A program made the position numbers and the translations under genes. A DNA stretch of 64,000 bases, from NCBI GenBank assembly GCA_004802725.1, contig SGPM01000034.1:1-64000 (forward strand), written 5' to 3'. Under the pieces are notes generated by a model. It saw only the letters and a list, made by a program, of their open reading frames with translations. It was not told the DNA's origin and did no database searches. Origin of the DNA: Antrodiella citrinella (taxonomy: Eukaryota; Basidiomycota; Agaricomycetes; Polyporales; Steccherinaceae). Shown piece by piece: positions 23,879 through 34,226 of the stretch (positions are counted from its first letter, which is position 1; every line of letters starts with the position of its first letter).

Positions 23879-26213
23879 TCAAACAGTGAACTGGATATCT
23901 GTATGGAACGCACATGGCTGCCTTCCAATCGCAATCCCCTCGCCTGCTTGCAGAGTCCGCATCTCCATCTCATCGCTCCCCGGAACCCTCACCCGCACAC
24001 CCAGCTCCTCCGTCACATCGTCTATGAAGTGGTATTTGCCGCATATACCCTGCCCGAATGGATGTGGGTAAAACTCGTCGTCTCCGGGATCGTTCGGGTC
24101 TGACGGGTCGTGTAGGAATGGATGGTATAATGCTTTGCGCGGCGTGATTCGCCGTACGCATTCAGGTTGCATGAGTTGTTCGACTAGGTCCAATGCGTTC
24201 TTGATATCTTCGGCATGGGATTCTTTGGAAGGAGGTTGCAGGACGGGTGGTGGTGAGATGGAGGCGCTATATCGCGTTCGAGGTGAAGAGGAAGAAGGAG
24301 GATGGCTGGGTTGTTGGTNAGTGGTCATTGAATAAGGATAATAATACGCGACCGGAGGGCGGGGTACTTCTGCNAGTTCGGGATTCTGACGCTCCACAAA
24401 CTCGGTCCAGGTTATGCCCATCATTTTTATGGTGGGGACGTTGCTTTGGAACAGTCGACCTGTTGNAGGGCAATTAGATCAATGACAACACTGGTGTATC
24501 TGGAGCACATACTGTGCAAAGTAGCTGTTTTCTCCATTCGTTTTCGACCAATGATAGTAGCAATCTCCATGAGGGCTTCAGTATCATCGTTGGATGCAAA
24601 TAAAGGAAACTTCTCAGTCAAAAAGGAGAGGAGAATCATGCCGGCCGACCACATATCTATGGCTACAAGAGGCAGCGTCAGAGCAACAGATATATTCGTT
24701 GGTGGAAGGATTTCCGTACCTCCCGTTTGGTCTGCGCATTTCAGAAGAACCTCGGGTGCTCGAAAACCTCGCGTACCNGCCCTATTGGCTTTAGACTGTG
24801 GTCTGCACCCATACACCAATAAACATATTAAANCTACTCAGGAGGACTTATGCGTACCGGGTATCTTTGCTTGGGTATCCCACACGATCAGAGGGCAGGG
24901 AGCTCTTCATGCGGCTCTCTTTCTGCGCTTNCTTCAACGCCTCCGCGTCGTATTCGAGTGGCGTCAATACTCTCCCATGAGGGTGCTTTGAGATGGCACC
25001 TGTATGGAAACATGCGCCAGCACCTGGTGCCGGAACCTGGTCATTGCGCTGTATNATTGACGTCAGTGCAGAACTGGATACGGAATACGTTTCGCATGTT
25101 CCTCACGCAGGCAAGACCGAAGTCGCAAAGTGTGCCCGTTCCTGTTTTGGGATCAAATAGGAAGTTCGCTGGCTTGACATCGCGATGAATNATCTTCCTG
25201 GCATGAATGTCGCGAAATGCACGAAAGAGACATCGAAAATACTGCTTGATGCCTTCTATAGGAAGAATACGATAGAAATCCTACGGGATGTAGGGGGTGA
25301 ATACGCGTCGTTTACACAATGCGCGTAAANATGTACTCACCCTGAAGTCCTCATGCTTGTGGTATGGCATGATCGCGACAACTTGGTCGTGCTGACGAAA
25401 CGCGGTGATGAGCTGCGAGACGTGNCGACATCCCCGGCAATCCTCCATGATGGTTATCTCGTTCCGTATNCGCTCGGGGCCACTAGTGACATATATGCGC
25501 TTCACAGCAACGAAGACCTTCGTGTCTGTTGGTCGCGNGGCGGTCTGATAGTGTGCAGATGATTCCGGAGGATGCATCCCGTGCCACACGGAGTTGTCCC
25601 ATTTGGAGTGGTAGTGAAGGTCGATGGCCTTATATACCGACGAGAAGGTGCCAGTACCAAGCCGGTCGATAANTTTATAGTCCTCGACTAACTGTGGCAC
25701 GGCTACCTCGAGGTCCGCGATCTCCTCCGCAATTTCTTCCTGCTCCTCTGGTGGCTTGAGATGGATGGTCATCTCCTCGTCCGTGTCCCCTTGCGCATCG
25801 TCTTCTTCATCCGAGTCCATCTCTTCCACCAACGCCTCAAAGTCATCTTCCATCTCCATCTCTTCCTCTTTGACGACGCCACCCGCCACATCCTCCTCAT
25901 CGCTATCCATCCCTTCATCCAGATCGACATCGTCCTCCTCCAGCTTTAGGTTCCATTCTGGTTTCGGGGCCAGCGTACGCGTCGCAGTCATCTCCGCGTC
26001 GCGAAAGAGGTTGCTGACGTGGGTCTGGTAAGAGTGCAGTTCGGGCGCGTTAAAGCTGTTGAGCGGGTCATCCGAGGAAGGGATATTTGCTGCCTGGCGT
26101 TCGCGTTTGACAGCCGCCTGGACTCGCGAGTGGTACGCCTTGCTCTGGAGGTCGGACGACGCGGCTTCGAGAGGGTTGGACGAGTGTCCGGACAGAAAGA
26201 AGGTAGCAGACAT
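23879..26213 (-). CDS. CDC7: CDC7/Hsk1 protein kinase (DDK catalytic subunit)
   Basis: Minus-strand exons 26213-25341, 25280-25089, 25048-24858, 24802-24720, 24662-24513 and 24459-23879 give 689 residues. A ~200-residue acidic N-terminus is followed by a split kinase domain: GTGTFSSVYKA, VAVKRI with the ATP-binding Lys, HRDVKPANFLF, DFGLA, an insert, GTRGFRAPEVLL and DMWSAGMI. After that come LFQSNVPTIKMMG and a Pro/Ser-rich insert before the last helices (TPRKALYHPFL). The insert between DFG and APE and the NFLFDPKTG motif are typical of Cdc7. With a Dbf4 partner it phosphorylates the MCM helicase to fire replication origins. Several n bases leave single residues open. ATG 26213 is the start because the frame above it lacks similarity. 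Confidence 0.93.
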
Positions 26214-26474
26214 CGATAACCAAGAAGCGACACGGTTAAATAGCAGTGGGCACGCGACCGGGCACGGGTGGAAAGACACGGTCCTGCGTTTGGTCCCGCC
26301 GGGAGACCTGACACAAAACAATCACGTTTTCGCGCCAGAGAACCAGTCTTTCTTNAANCTCGTCGACCGTACAGGANTGAAAGAAACACAGAAAAGACAA
26401 GCACGCCGTTTCCCTTCCCCGGTTTTAGCTTGTCGCAGTCCTCGTAAAGAGAATCCAACTTTCAAAACGGAAAC

Positions 26475-26505
26475 ACGCGTTCACAAGCGCGCGCCACTGA
26501 CGCGT
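26475..26505. promoter_or_regulatory. two MluI cell-cycle boxes upstream of CDC7
   Basis: Two ACGCGT palindromes at 26475-26480 and 26500-26505, about 260-290 bases before the CDC7 start. ACGCGT is the binding site of the fungal G1/S factor MBF (Mbp1/Swi6 in yeast), which drives DNA replication genes. Binding here is inference from motif and context. Confidence 0.5.
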
Positions 26506-26626
26506 CGCGATCACGTGAGGGCGTCACTTATCTCCGATCGCAGTCGTTGCGTCCTCTGCTTCGCGCCGTCACCCACTGGTAGCTCACGTCTATTCGCGAT
26601 GACCATAGTATCTCTATAGACTGGTG

Positions 26627-27914
26627 CTACATGACACTGACAAAAAACTTTACAGTCGGCTCTGGTGCATCCCAGTGTGGCTAGTAGGGAACAACTTGAA
26701 GTTAGTACAACAATCGGTTCCGGACCCCAGTGATGTGGAGACACTCACGAGATGGTTGGCACCGTCGAAAGGCACGACTCTGATACTCCTTCCTGCGATG
26801 CCCTTGGCTTGTCGCCTCAATAGCATCTCCTTGATCGTATATGCGGATAACAAATGGTCACCTTGGCTTTGCATGCAGCCCACAACTTGGATCTTCACAT
26901 TCGGGAAGTATATGTTCTGTTCTTGGAATACCATCCTCTCTGTGCACTCTGCAAAGATCTCCGGATGAAACCCGAGGAGAACGGGCAGCGATGAACGGAC
27001 AAGCGCCTCCGGCGAAGAGATCTTCTCCAGCGTATACTTGGGGATTCGGGATATCGTTGGTGATGGGTGTTCGTCACAATGTTTTTGGAGTCCGTCCCAG
27101 AACTCCGAAGGCGTTGGAAATGTGTCTAGGCTGGTCGCTGTGAGAGCATCACGGACAACTGGTGCGTGTTTTCCGTAATATCCCGATAGCCATGCGGGGA
27201 AGGCGACGACGCGCTCACTTTCTGAAAGCGCGGGGTCTCGCAATGGACAGTACACCTTGTCCGATGGAGGTGCAGGCATTCCAATGGCGTAGAATGGTAC
27301 ATCTATTCGAGCTCATCAGCACGATGAAGACCTAGCACCAGCGGGAGACCATACCAAATACAATGTAGCTGCGCAGATACGGCTCTATCATGTCCCTGAC
27401 CTTTTCAGGTATCGAGTCGGCCATCGCAAAGAATGGAATGAACAAGGTATTCCCAGCAGACCAAGCCACGAGGTTGATACCGCCCGACCTCTCCCCCGAA
27501 CTATGATGGACCTGCACGGGAGGTATGTCTTCATGCTGGATGTACCACTGGAGAAATGTGGCAAACTCGAGAACACCGCTACGAATGAACTCTTCCTGAA
27601 TTGTCCTGTCCGTGCTTCTGATGCATTTTAGCTCTGCGTCGCTGTACAGGCTCGACTGTCCGTTATCTCGGCCGTCCAATAGGACCAGACGAACGTTACT
27701 CGCGGATGCGAACGGTACCATGGGTTTGAATATGCCTATGCAGCGTCTCTGATGAGTTTTGAGTACATACAGCTGTGTCAATAAGCCACTTACCACTATT
27801 GAATAGCCCACCATGCAATATTATCATGGTCGTGTACGTCGAGGAATGGGCGGGTGCTCCGCTGTCCTCATAATGAAATACAGTGCCATTTCGATCTACG
27901 GGTGCAAATGGCAT
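26627..27914 (-). CDS. alpha/beta hydrolase-like protein, copy 4
   Basis: Minus-strand exons 27914-27794, 27735-27356, 27303-26749 and 26680-26627 give 369 residues. It starts MPFAPVDRNG and has HGG near residue 35, LLDGRDNGQS, the elbow AWSAGN with the candidate Ser, FDGANH with the candidate His, and the HWDAPE tail. All four exons, splice phases and landmarks are intact, so it should be functional. tRNA-Arg copy 3 lies 1.03 kb upstream, transcribed the same way, with an orphan ORF between them. The cellular substrate is unknown. Confidence 0.88.
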
Positions 27915-28385
27915 CGTCGTCTGCGGTGTGCTGCGGGGTGTATGTAAAACGGTGCGCTGGGGAGACGTTCACTACATATTCATTCTCCAGCACGCTCAAA
28001 CACCCAACTATCATCCGTTAAGTTTGATTGAAGCTCTGATGTAGCAGGTCGACAGAATACCGCCGAATGACAGTTCAGGAACAGATGGAACTGCAGTGGG
28101 CGGCGTCCGAGTGATTATATGGAAGACGCTTGGAACCACACCCTGCGCATCTGGGAGTCGCTAGACGAGCTTGCGCAGTTTTACGTCAGAAGTTCAACTC
28201 ACCTTTCACAAACATATGCCCTTCAGTACAGTACCGTGAACGCGAGAGCTTGACGTTACAATTGATGACATGTCACATGCGATACATGATTACGCGTTAT
28301 TCCGACCGTTCTGCGGTAGACAGATACATGTCTACTGCCTGCTGAGCGGATGGTGTGTCTGCAGGATGGTGTGCCCAGCAGCGTG
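27915..28385. other. intergenic, no gene seen
   Basis: About 470 bases upstream of hydrolase copy 4. Short ORFs only. Confidence 0.5.
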
Positions 28386-28766
28386 TTATGATTTCCCAGA
28401 TGAAGTCTGGTACCTCCATTGAACCGGAATCGGCATCGTTGATAGGCCAGCGATCAACCGACTGAGAGCCCTATGAGTATTTAATTTCTCGAAAGGGTCG
28501 ATAGCTGCGTAGAGAGCTCCGGCATACTCATGTCGATTAGGTGCTGTATACACGTTGAACCGTGATGTACCTCCCACTTCCACGGTATCCTGCACATCTA
28601 CCACAGGTATGACAACTCTGTCATTAGCGTTGTCAGACATGAACGCGTGATGAATCCATTGCAAGATGTCCGGCCTTCGTCGTTCATCTAGCGTTCTAGA
28701 CACTGTCGATTTATCCTGTGTGTCTGTGACTCGATTATTGTTACTGATCGTTTGCTTGAATGCCAT
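28386..28766 (-). CDS. orphan 126-residue ORF
   Basis: An ATG-started, uninterrupted minus-strand ORF in otherwise gene-poor sequence. It is hydrophilic in its first half (ISNNNRVTDTQDKS). Segments such as RRRPDILQWIHHAFM, VVIPVVDVQDTVEVGG and HEYAGALYAA look like folded protein. No domain recognised. It sits between hydrolase copy 4 and tRNA-Arg copy 3. It may be a real small gene, a last exon, or a chance ORF. Confidence 0.4.
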   Translation of the reverse strand: MAFKQTISNNNRVTDTQDKSTVSRTLDERRRPDILQWIHHAFMSDNANDRVVIPVVDVQDTVEVGGTSRFNVYTAPNRHEYAGALYAAIDPFEKLNTHRALSRLIAGLSTMPIPVQWRYQTSSGKS

Positions 28767-28945
28767 GTAATGTCAATATACAGATTACCTCGTCTACGAG
28801 GACTGGTGCCTACGAGATTCGAGTTGCTGGGATTGTCTTGCAGAAGGGGCTTCGTGCTGCTCATGGAGGGGCGGAGGGATTGTGGCGAGTGGTCGACGGC
28901 TGATTGAATTGATCTAAAAAAGAAGAAAATGGAGAGAGAGGTTCA

Positions 28946-29028
28946 TGACCACCGCAGGACTCGAACCTGCAACCTTTTGGTGCCGTCGGCGATCGAAGCC
29001 AAACGCGCTACCATTGCGCCAGGTAGCC
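28946..29028 (-). tRNA. trnR-UCG: tRNA-Arg (anticodon UCG), copy 3
   Basis: Third copy with the same 83 bases as copies 1 and 2, with the same 11-base intron. T4 and T6 runs occur 15-30 bases downstream on the minus strand. The WBP2-like gene starts 103 bases away in the opposite direction. Confidence 0.92.
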
Positions 29029-29131
29029 ATGACGATGTAACCGATATGTTGACTGAGCGCCGCCAAAGAAGATGAGCATGCCTCATGATCTCAACTATCA
29101 TAGGCCTCAACGTTGACCTCGACCATCCACT

Positions 29132-29933
29132 ATGGCTCTCAACTGGGCGATGCTCAGCCCCGACAGGGCCCCCATACCACTTCCAGACGAGCTCATCATC
29201 CGTACAGTCGATGTCGGCGTCGATCTCACAGTGACAATACCCAACGCACCTCCAACCGGCTCGGTGACGTCTGGAGGCTCTGGCGGTGCGAAGAAGATGA
29301 AAGAGATGGGTCGTCTGTTCCTCACAGATCAACGAGTGCGCGATCAGCTCCCTCTCATACACGCTTTGGACACCCCAATTGACTTGTGTGCTTGTCTCTT
29401 CTATCTATGTTTTGCCCTCATTCGCTGCTGCTGTCGTCAATTCTGGTCGTCCGATCGCCTTGGTGTTACGTTACACACACTTGATTACAGCTGATCTTTG
29501 TGGCCGACGCATCGCAGCGGAAACCGACGTTCGAATCGCTTTCGATCCCACTCACGTCCTTACTTTCCTCCAAGTTTGAGCAACCGCTGCTCGGATCCAA
29601 CTATCTCGTCCTCGATATCAAGCCGGCCACCGCTGGTGGCTTGAAGGATGGGACTCGGGCGGAAATACGCATGAAGGAGAAGGGTATCTTCGAGTTTGCG
29701 AGCACATTGGATAAGACAAGAGAGAGGGCGGTGTATATGAAGAGACAGCAGGCGGATGAGGAGGAAGGGTTACGTGCGTATCCGTCTATTATCGGTAATT
29801 GCGAGACACTGATTGTAATATACCTGCAGCTACGTACTCTACACCCGCTGGTACACCTGGGCTTGAAGCAGGGCCCTCAAATGCCTCATATACTGGTGGT
29901 GTTCCTTCGGAGCTACCTCCTGCGTACGAGTAG
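29132..29933 (+). CDS. WBP2: WBP2-like GRAM-domain protein
   Basis: Exons 29132-29335, 29491-29773 and 29830-29933 give 196 residues. It begins MALNWAMLSPDRAPIPLP and contains the GRAM-type fold of WW-domain-binding protein 2: GRLFLTDQR, then LIFVADAS across the splice, KFEQPLLGSNYL, and FASTLDKTRERAVYMKRQ. The C-terminus ends in the WW ligand PPAY (PPxY). Such proteins bind WW-domain proteins such as Rsp5/Nedd4 ligases or transcriptional co-activators. Intron 1 (155 bases) is longer than usual here; a small cassette exon inside it cannot be ruled out. The start matches the conserved family N-terminus. Confidence 0.88.
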
Positions 29934-30656
29934 AGGGAACGGATGGACAACGATATGGATGTACAACATGTTGTGTAAGATCTAGCAGAAAGCAAACTAT
30001 GTGTTTATCTGTATCATTGCGGCCTTACGGAAGGACAGATTCGGCTGATGTAGGATCTTTAACCTGACATTTCACTTACAGTACACTCTCGTCGTCCACT
30101 CGATCGCCAATACCGCCCATGTCGCATTGCTTGCGACTTATCCCCTTCTTCGTTCTCATTGATGAAGGCTGGGCTGTGGCACAACCCATCGGTTCTGCGA
30201 GTATTTCCGCATTTTCCGGTCAAGACATCGGTCAAAACATCTCCAGTACACGGGTACGGGGCCGATGCGGACTGATCTATCGGATCCTCCCACCGACATC
30301 GAGTCTTCCATGGTCGCTCACGGATCCTCGTTGACCTAGCGACCTATAAGAACCAACAACACGGTGCGTAAATACCAAACCATCTTGTACGCATGCCAGT
30401 GCGATGTCTCATCCCTTGTATTGTACAGGACCATCTCTACGTCGAGTGCTCTTCGCATGTACAACGGACTCGGATAGCAATTTGTCTTCATTAAACCAGA
30501 AGGCGCACTGCTTCAAGGTCATTGTGAGACGGTGTTACAGGCTATGTCGTTTAAAAAACTTCCGCAACGATCGCTCTATTCACGCTTATAAGTCGTATCT
30601 ATCCACACTAGGGTCTGAGTCTGTTTTTTCTCTCCCGTCGAGCTCACAACACGACG
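29934..30656. other. intergenic, no gene seen
   Basis: About 720 bases after the WBP2-like gene. Short ORFs only. The final part is the apparent former promoter of hydrolase copy 5. Confidence 0.5.
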
Positions 30657-31912
30657 ATGCCTCTCGTCCCTGTCGATGACAATGTGACCGTCTTCCAGTA
30701 TGAAGACACTGGTCCTCCGCCTACCAGTGACACAACGCCATACACCACCTGGGTCTTGATCCACGGCATCCAATTTCACAGCGGTACACTTGCAGTCTAT
30801 CTCTCTCAACGACAGGAAGACACTGACAATAATTCAGGCATATTCTCCAAGTTGCTCCCATACGCCGCACCGAACAACCTCCGTCGCGTCCATATCAACC
30901 TACGCGACAACGGACAGTCTACACTCTGCGCTGACGAAGAGCTCGTGCCAGCCCTCGGAGGTGACAAAGAGGCCCAGGTGGCTTTTATGAAATGTCGTGG
31001 GTTGGAGCTGGCTTCTTTCCTCGCGTGGTTTTCCCAACATGAGCACATTCCGCCTATGCAAGAGGTTGGGGGAAAGAGGGTCGGAGGTCTGTGCTTGGTC
31101 GTATGGTCGGGCGCGAACGCATTCGGGCTCTCTTTCTTTGGATTTGCGGAGATCATACCGCGTGACCTCATAGAACGCTATCTGCGGACTTATGTCATAC
31201 TTGGTGAGTACCTTGGCCACACATCCACTTCACTTTGTTTGCATCTGACCGCAAATTATCCACAGACGCCGCTCCTACCGTCATCAGTGCCCCCACACTC
31301 ACGGTTGAAGAGATGTACAACATCCTCCTGGACCCAGCCGCCACTTCAGAGCAGAAATTAGCCGCATGGGTTCCCAAATCAGTCGGCCGATATTCCTAAC
31401 ACACGCCGTGGGTCGCCGACGCCATGTCCGCCACCACACTCGCCGACCTCCCTCCCCTCCTTGAATTCGTAGGTAAATTGCAGAGCACCCTAGACCCGCT
31501 CACGTGGAACATCAGCACGCTCGACCCGATCTCGGAACCGGTGACGGCCTGGCGGCCGTCCCTACCTATCATCGTGTTCGACGTCCAGATTTGCGCGGAC
31601 TTGTTCGAGAAGGTGTTGACGAGGGGGTATGGCCCGGGTCAGATGCGGTGGAGAGGTGATTCCCGAACGTCAAGCTGGAATACATTGGGTGGACGGAGAG
31701 CCGGAGACGGTGTATACGATGTATTGGGTCAAGCGCATGATGCTAGAGTACGAGGCGGAGGGGAGGGAATTTAGGGAGTTCAGGATGCAGGTCGTTCAGC
31801 AGTCATATGTGGTGGGTTTTGCTCTTCTGGGCATGGTTTTCCGAGCTGATTCTGTGTATAGTGGCATTGGGTCGAGCCAGAGAACATTACGAACTTCACT
31901 GACATTGTATAA
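30657..31912 (+). pseudogene. alpha/beta hydrolase-like copy 5, with stop and frameshift
   Basis: Exons 1 and 2 (30657-30783 and 30838-31203) are intact and keep MPLVPVDDN, HGI, LRDNGQS and VWSGAN with the candidate Ser. Exon 3 begins normally at 31266 but hits TAA at 31397-31399, after VGRYS. It stays in frame beyond that to about 31630, then shifts frame near the FEKVLTR block. The last parts (ETVYTMYWVKRMM, and HWVEPENI after an acceptor near 31861) are in other frames, ending at a TAA at 31910-31912. The GANH histidine motif is not recognisable. Recently inactivated, because the remaining codons are well kept. Confidence 0.8.
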
Positions 31913-32133
31913 TGGTCAGTATATATACTACCCCGAGAAGATTAGGCCCGACCTTTCGCTCATCAATTTTGGACACAACCCGTGTTATACCATCGTGGAA
32001 TAACACATTCTCAAAATAATACAAATTGGGGCCGTCGAACCGTCGAAGCATAGACAATAATGTAAGGACCAAGCTAAATGATTTTACACAAGATTATTAG
32101 ATACATGTCAGTGCAGAAATCCTTTCGTCACTA

Positions 32134-32754
32134 TCATTCTACGCCGTAATGACAGTTACTCTCCTCTCGTCCATCTCCCTTCTGCGACAGCGAGTCCCAC
32201 TGCATGTCGACTGCGTACAGGATCGCTCTGAGCTGGTCAGCCGTCAGGCTATCAGTCGACGGTGCGTCCCTGTACGCTTCCTCGGCCCGCTCCACCTGTG
32301 CGACGGTCACCAGGGTGTCGCGAGTGACACGTTCGCTTTCGTCCAAGTCGTGAACGGGTCGGAAATACCGCAGGGGAATGTATTCGTCGTGGTCATAGAC
32401 CTCGGAGACCTCCCTGATCTTGATAAGAGGTTTTCCGTTTGGATGTAGCCTTTCCTCCGGGGTGGTCACGGTGCTCTCGGACTCGTCGGCAGCAGTGGAA
32501 GAACAAACATCGCTTCCTTCCGAAGAGGGTTGCGCTGGTTCGGCATACACTGTGTTGAAGCCTTGCATGGCTCGAATAGCTGCCTGCACTTGCCAGGCCG
32601 TGACGTTGCTATATCCGGTGGCGAGTGCAAGCTCCGGATCCCTTTGGTAAAAGCGTAATGGCGGTGTCAGAGCAAGTCTGTACACCTGGGTTACATTCAT
32701 GATTTCGATAAGGGCTCGATTGTTGGGGTGTAAAGCATTTCTCGGTAGCAACAT
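32134..32754 (-). CDS. HPN-module protein A (two modules)
   Basis: One coding exon, 206 residues. Two copies of a ~55-residue module lie at residues ~8-62 and ~103-160, joined by an acidic Ser/Thr linker. Module 1 reads LHPNNRALIEI, then VTQVYRL and TAWQVQAA. Module 2 reads LHPNGKPLIKI, then VSEVYDH, PLRYF and LVTVAQVERA. The C-terminus has a DMQW...ESNCHY motif shared with protein C. No signal peptide or membrane span, and no family I recognise. A minus-strand TATA box lies near 33050. A predicted 5' UTR intron (about 32956-32862) holds the inverted repeat 32901-32937. The start is the first ATG after that intron in the module frame. Confidence 0.7.
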   Translation of the reverse strand: MLLPRNALHPNNRALIEIMNVTQVYRLALTPPLRFYQRDPELALATGYSNVTAWQVQAAIRAMQGFNTVYAEPAQPSSEGSDVCSSTAADESESTVTTPEERLHPNGKPLIKIREVSEVYDHDEYIPLRYFRPVHDLDESERVTRDTLVTVAQVERAEEAYRDAPSTDSLTADQLRAILYAVDMQWDSLSQKGDGREESNCHYGVE

Positions 32755-32900
32755 GCCAGTGACGTCTACGGTATGGCAATGGTGTCCCCACTGTCTTAGT
32801 GGGAGGGTATATCGGAGGGCTTGTTTGGGAGAGGTATCGCGTTGGATTTTGTTCCTGGATCTACGTGTTTACGCTCAGTACAAAAGCTTGTGCGCGAGGA

Positions 32901-32937
32901 TGGGACAGAACGCGCTGCACTGGACGGTTCTGTTCCA
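32901..32937. repeat. 11-bp inverted repeat in 5' UTR intron (gene A)
   Basis: Arms 32901-32911 (TGGGACAGAAC) and 32927-32937 (GTTCTGTTCCA), with one mismatch. About 19 bases downstream of the predicted intron donor on the minus strand. The same arms occur upstream of genes C and D. Confidence 0.8.
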
Positions 32938-33042
32938 GACTAGCGTACGTACGTACGTTTGAGTGACTCGAAAATGTGCTCAACGACGGCGAGGACTGGG
33001 GACCCGGAGCCAGTCAAGGCAAACGTGAGGACAAAGGTATCG

Positions 33043-33051
33043 CTTTATATA
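33043..33051 (-). promoter_or_regulatory. TATA box, HPN gene A
   Basis: TATATAAAG on the minus strand, about 90 bases before the predicted 5' UTR intron donor. Confidence 0.5.
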
Positions 33052-33219
33052 GTCGTAAAAACCTCATGTATCCTCCACTGATAGAACTCTTCCATCAGTC
33101 TTCAAGAACCCTTCCACCACCGATATCATCAGAGACCGAAATGTATGTTCTACAGCTGAATTCGGCATGCTGCATGCTGCCCGCCTGCCTCATGCTAACC
33201 TCCCACCCGAAGTGAATGC

Positions 33220-33828
33220 TCAGAAGCCTACACCGCTGTGATTGTATTTGGACCCGTCGTCCCATCGACTCCAAGACTCAAGCATAGCCTCCCGGTCATC
33301 GATAGTTGACCCATCCCATCCTTTATCTATGTCTGCCACTTGCCAGCGTGACCAGTATCCTGTGTTGACGGTATGTGTTGCCTCACCCAGACTAGCTGCG
33401 AGATGGTTCGAGCCTCCTTGATGGGAGGGACCAGTCGTTTCTGGTGTGAACGAAGTCGTCCTCGTCGTCTGAGTGGCAGAATGTTGGCGGCGAACACCAC
33501 GCTGCGGCCGTGTAGCAGCTCTGGCTTGCGCCGGTGCTGGCCGTGGTGTCGGGGCAAGTGGGGTTACCGTCACCAGCTCAGGCTCAGGCTTATGCTCTGG
33601 CTGAGGCATTGGCTCCGTGGCAGGCTGCCCGGGCCAGGCTTTCATCGCATCAGCAACGTGCTGAACGGTGACCAGACTCTGCACGCTGGTGCCTGCAGGT
33701 AAACCACCCATGACGAAGGCTTGAAGAGGGAGGGGTTCATCGCGACCATACACGGCTTGGACTTCGTGGATGGCGATGAACCACTTCCCATTCGGGTGCG
33801 TATTGCCCATGGGCAGAGCGGTGGGCAT
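33220..33828 (-). CDS. HPN-module protein B (one module)
   Basis: 202 residues from the ATG at 33828; the longer open frame above it has no ATG. One module at residues ~10-65 (THPNGKWFIAI, VQAVYGRDEPLPLQAF, LVTVQHVADAM), of the same subtype as A2 and D2. The rest is Pro/Gln/Arg-rich and low in complexity, with a Trp-rich C-terminus (YWSRWQVADIDKGWD, WSRWDDG). Unlike A, C and D it has no inverted repeat or obvious intron in its leader, but a TATA-like CATATAAGAG lies at about 33956-33967. Unknown function. Confidence 0.65.
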   Translation of the reverse strand: MPTALPMGNTHPNGKWFIAIHEVQAVYGRDEPLPLQAFVMGGLPAGTSVQSLVTVQHVADAMKAWPGQPATEPMPQPEHKPEPELVTVTPLAPTPRPAPAQARAATRPQRGVRRQHSATQTTRTTSFTPETTGPSHQGGSNHLAASLGEATHTVNTGYWSRWQVADIDKGWDGSTIDDREAMLESWSRWDDGSKYNHSGVGF

Positions 33829-34226
33829 ACTCGTGGTGCGCGGATACGCTGGAGGGAATGTCGAGAACGACGAAGATTGAGCTTGATGAGTGAATGAGTA
33901 GTGGTGATCAAAGAGGCGAGAGTTTGGATATGAGTTGGATATGAGCGTGAATTCCACTCTTATATGCGTAGGAGCTGTGAATATTTTACGTTTCTCGTCC
34001 TATCTAGGTTCCTGTTGCCCTGCACGCGACCGTAGCTGAAGACTTGCAATGTACTCTGTCAGCGGTGGCGTGAAATACTCTCGAACGCACTCAAGGTTTC
34101 CATCCACCAGCCAGCAAATTCAAGAGGCTCACAGTGCTAATCCTCATCATCTTGGAAGTCCCTCCATTTCTCTGCTCCTTCGTGGTGAGAACTGAGCGGT
34201 TACGAGTTCATGGATACATGTTTTCC
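33829..34226. other. leader and promoter of HPN gene B
   Basis: About 130 bases of C/T-rich leader (minus strand), then a TATA-like element at 33956-33967. No gene seen in the rest. Confidence 0.5.

Larger units (their letters stand above)
32755..33219. other. promoter and 5' UTR region of HPN gene A
   Basis: Holds, on the minus strand, a TATA box (33043-33051), a predicted 5' UTR intron donor in a GTAC repeat (32944-32958) and the inverted repeat. No other gene seen. Confidence 0.55.

Noticed and set aside
33829..33957. Longer form of HPN protein B
   Set aside because: The added codons begin with GTG, read as low-complexity leader sequence and lie just downstream of the TATA-like element.
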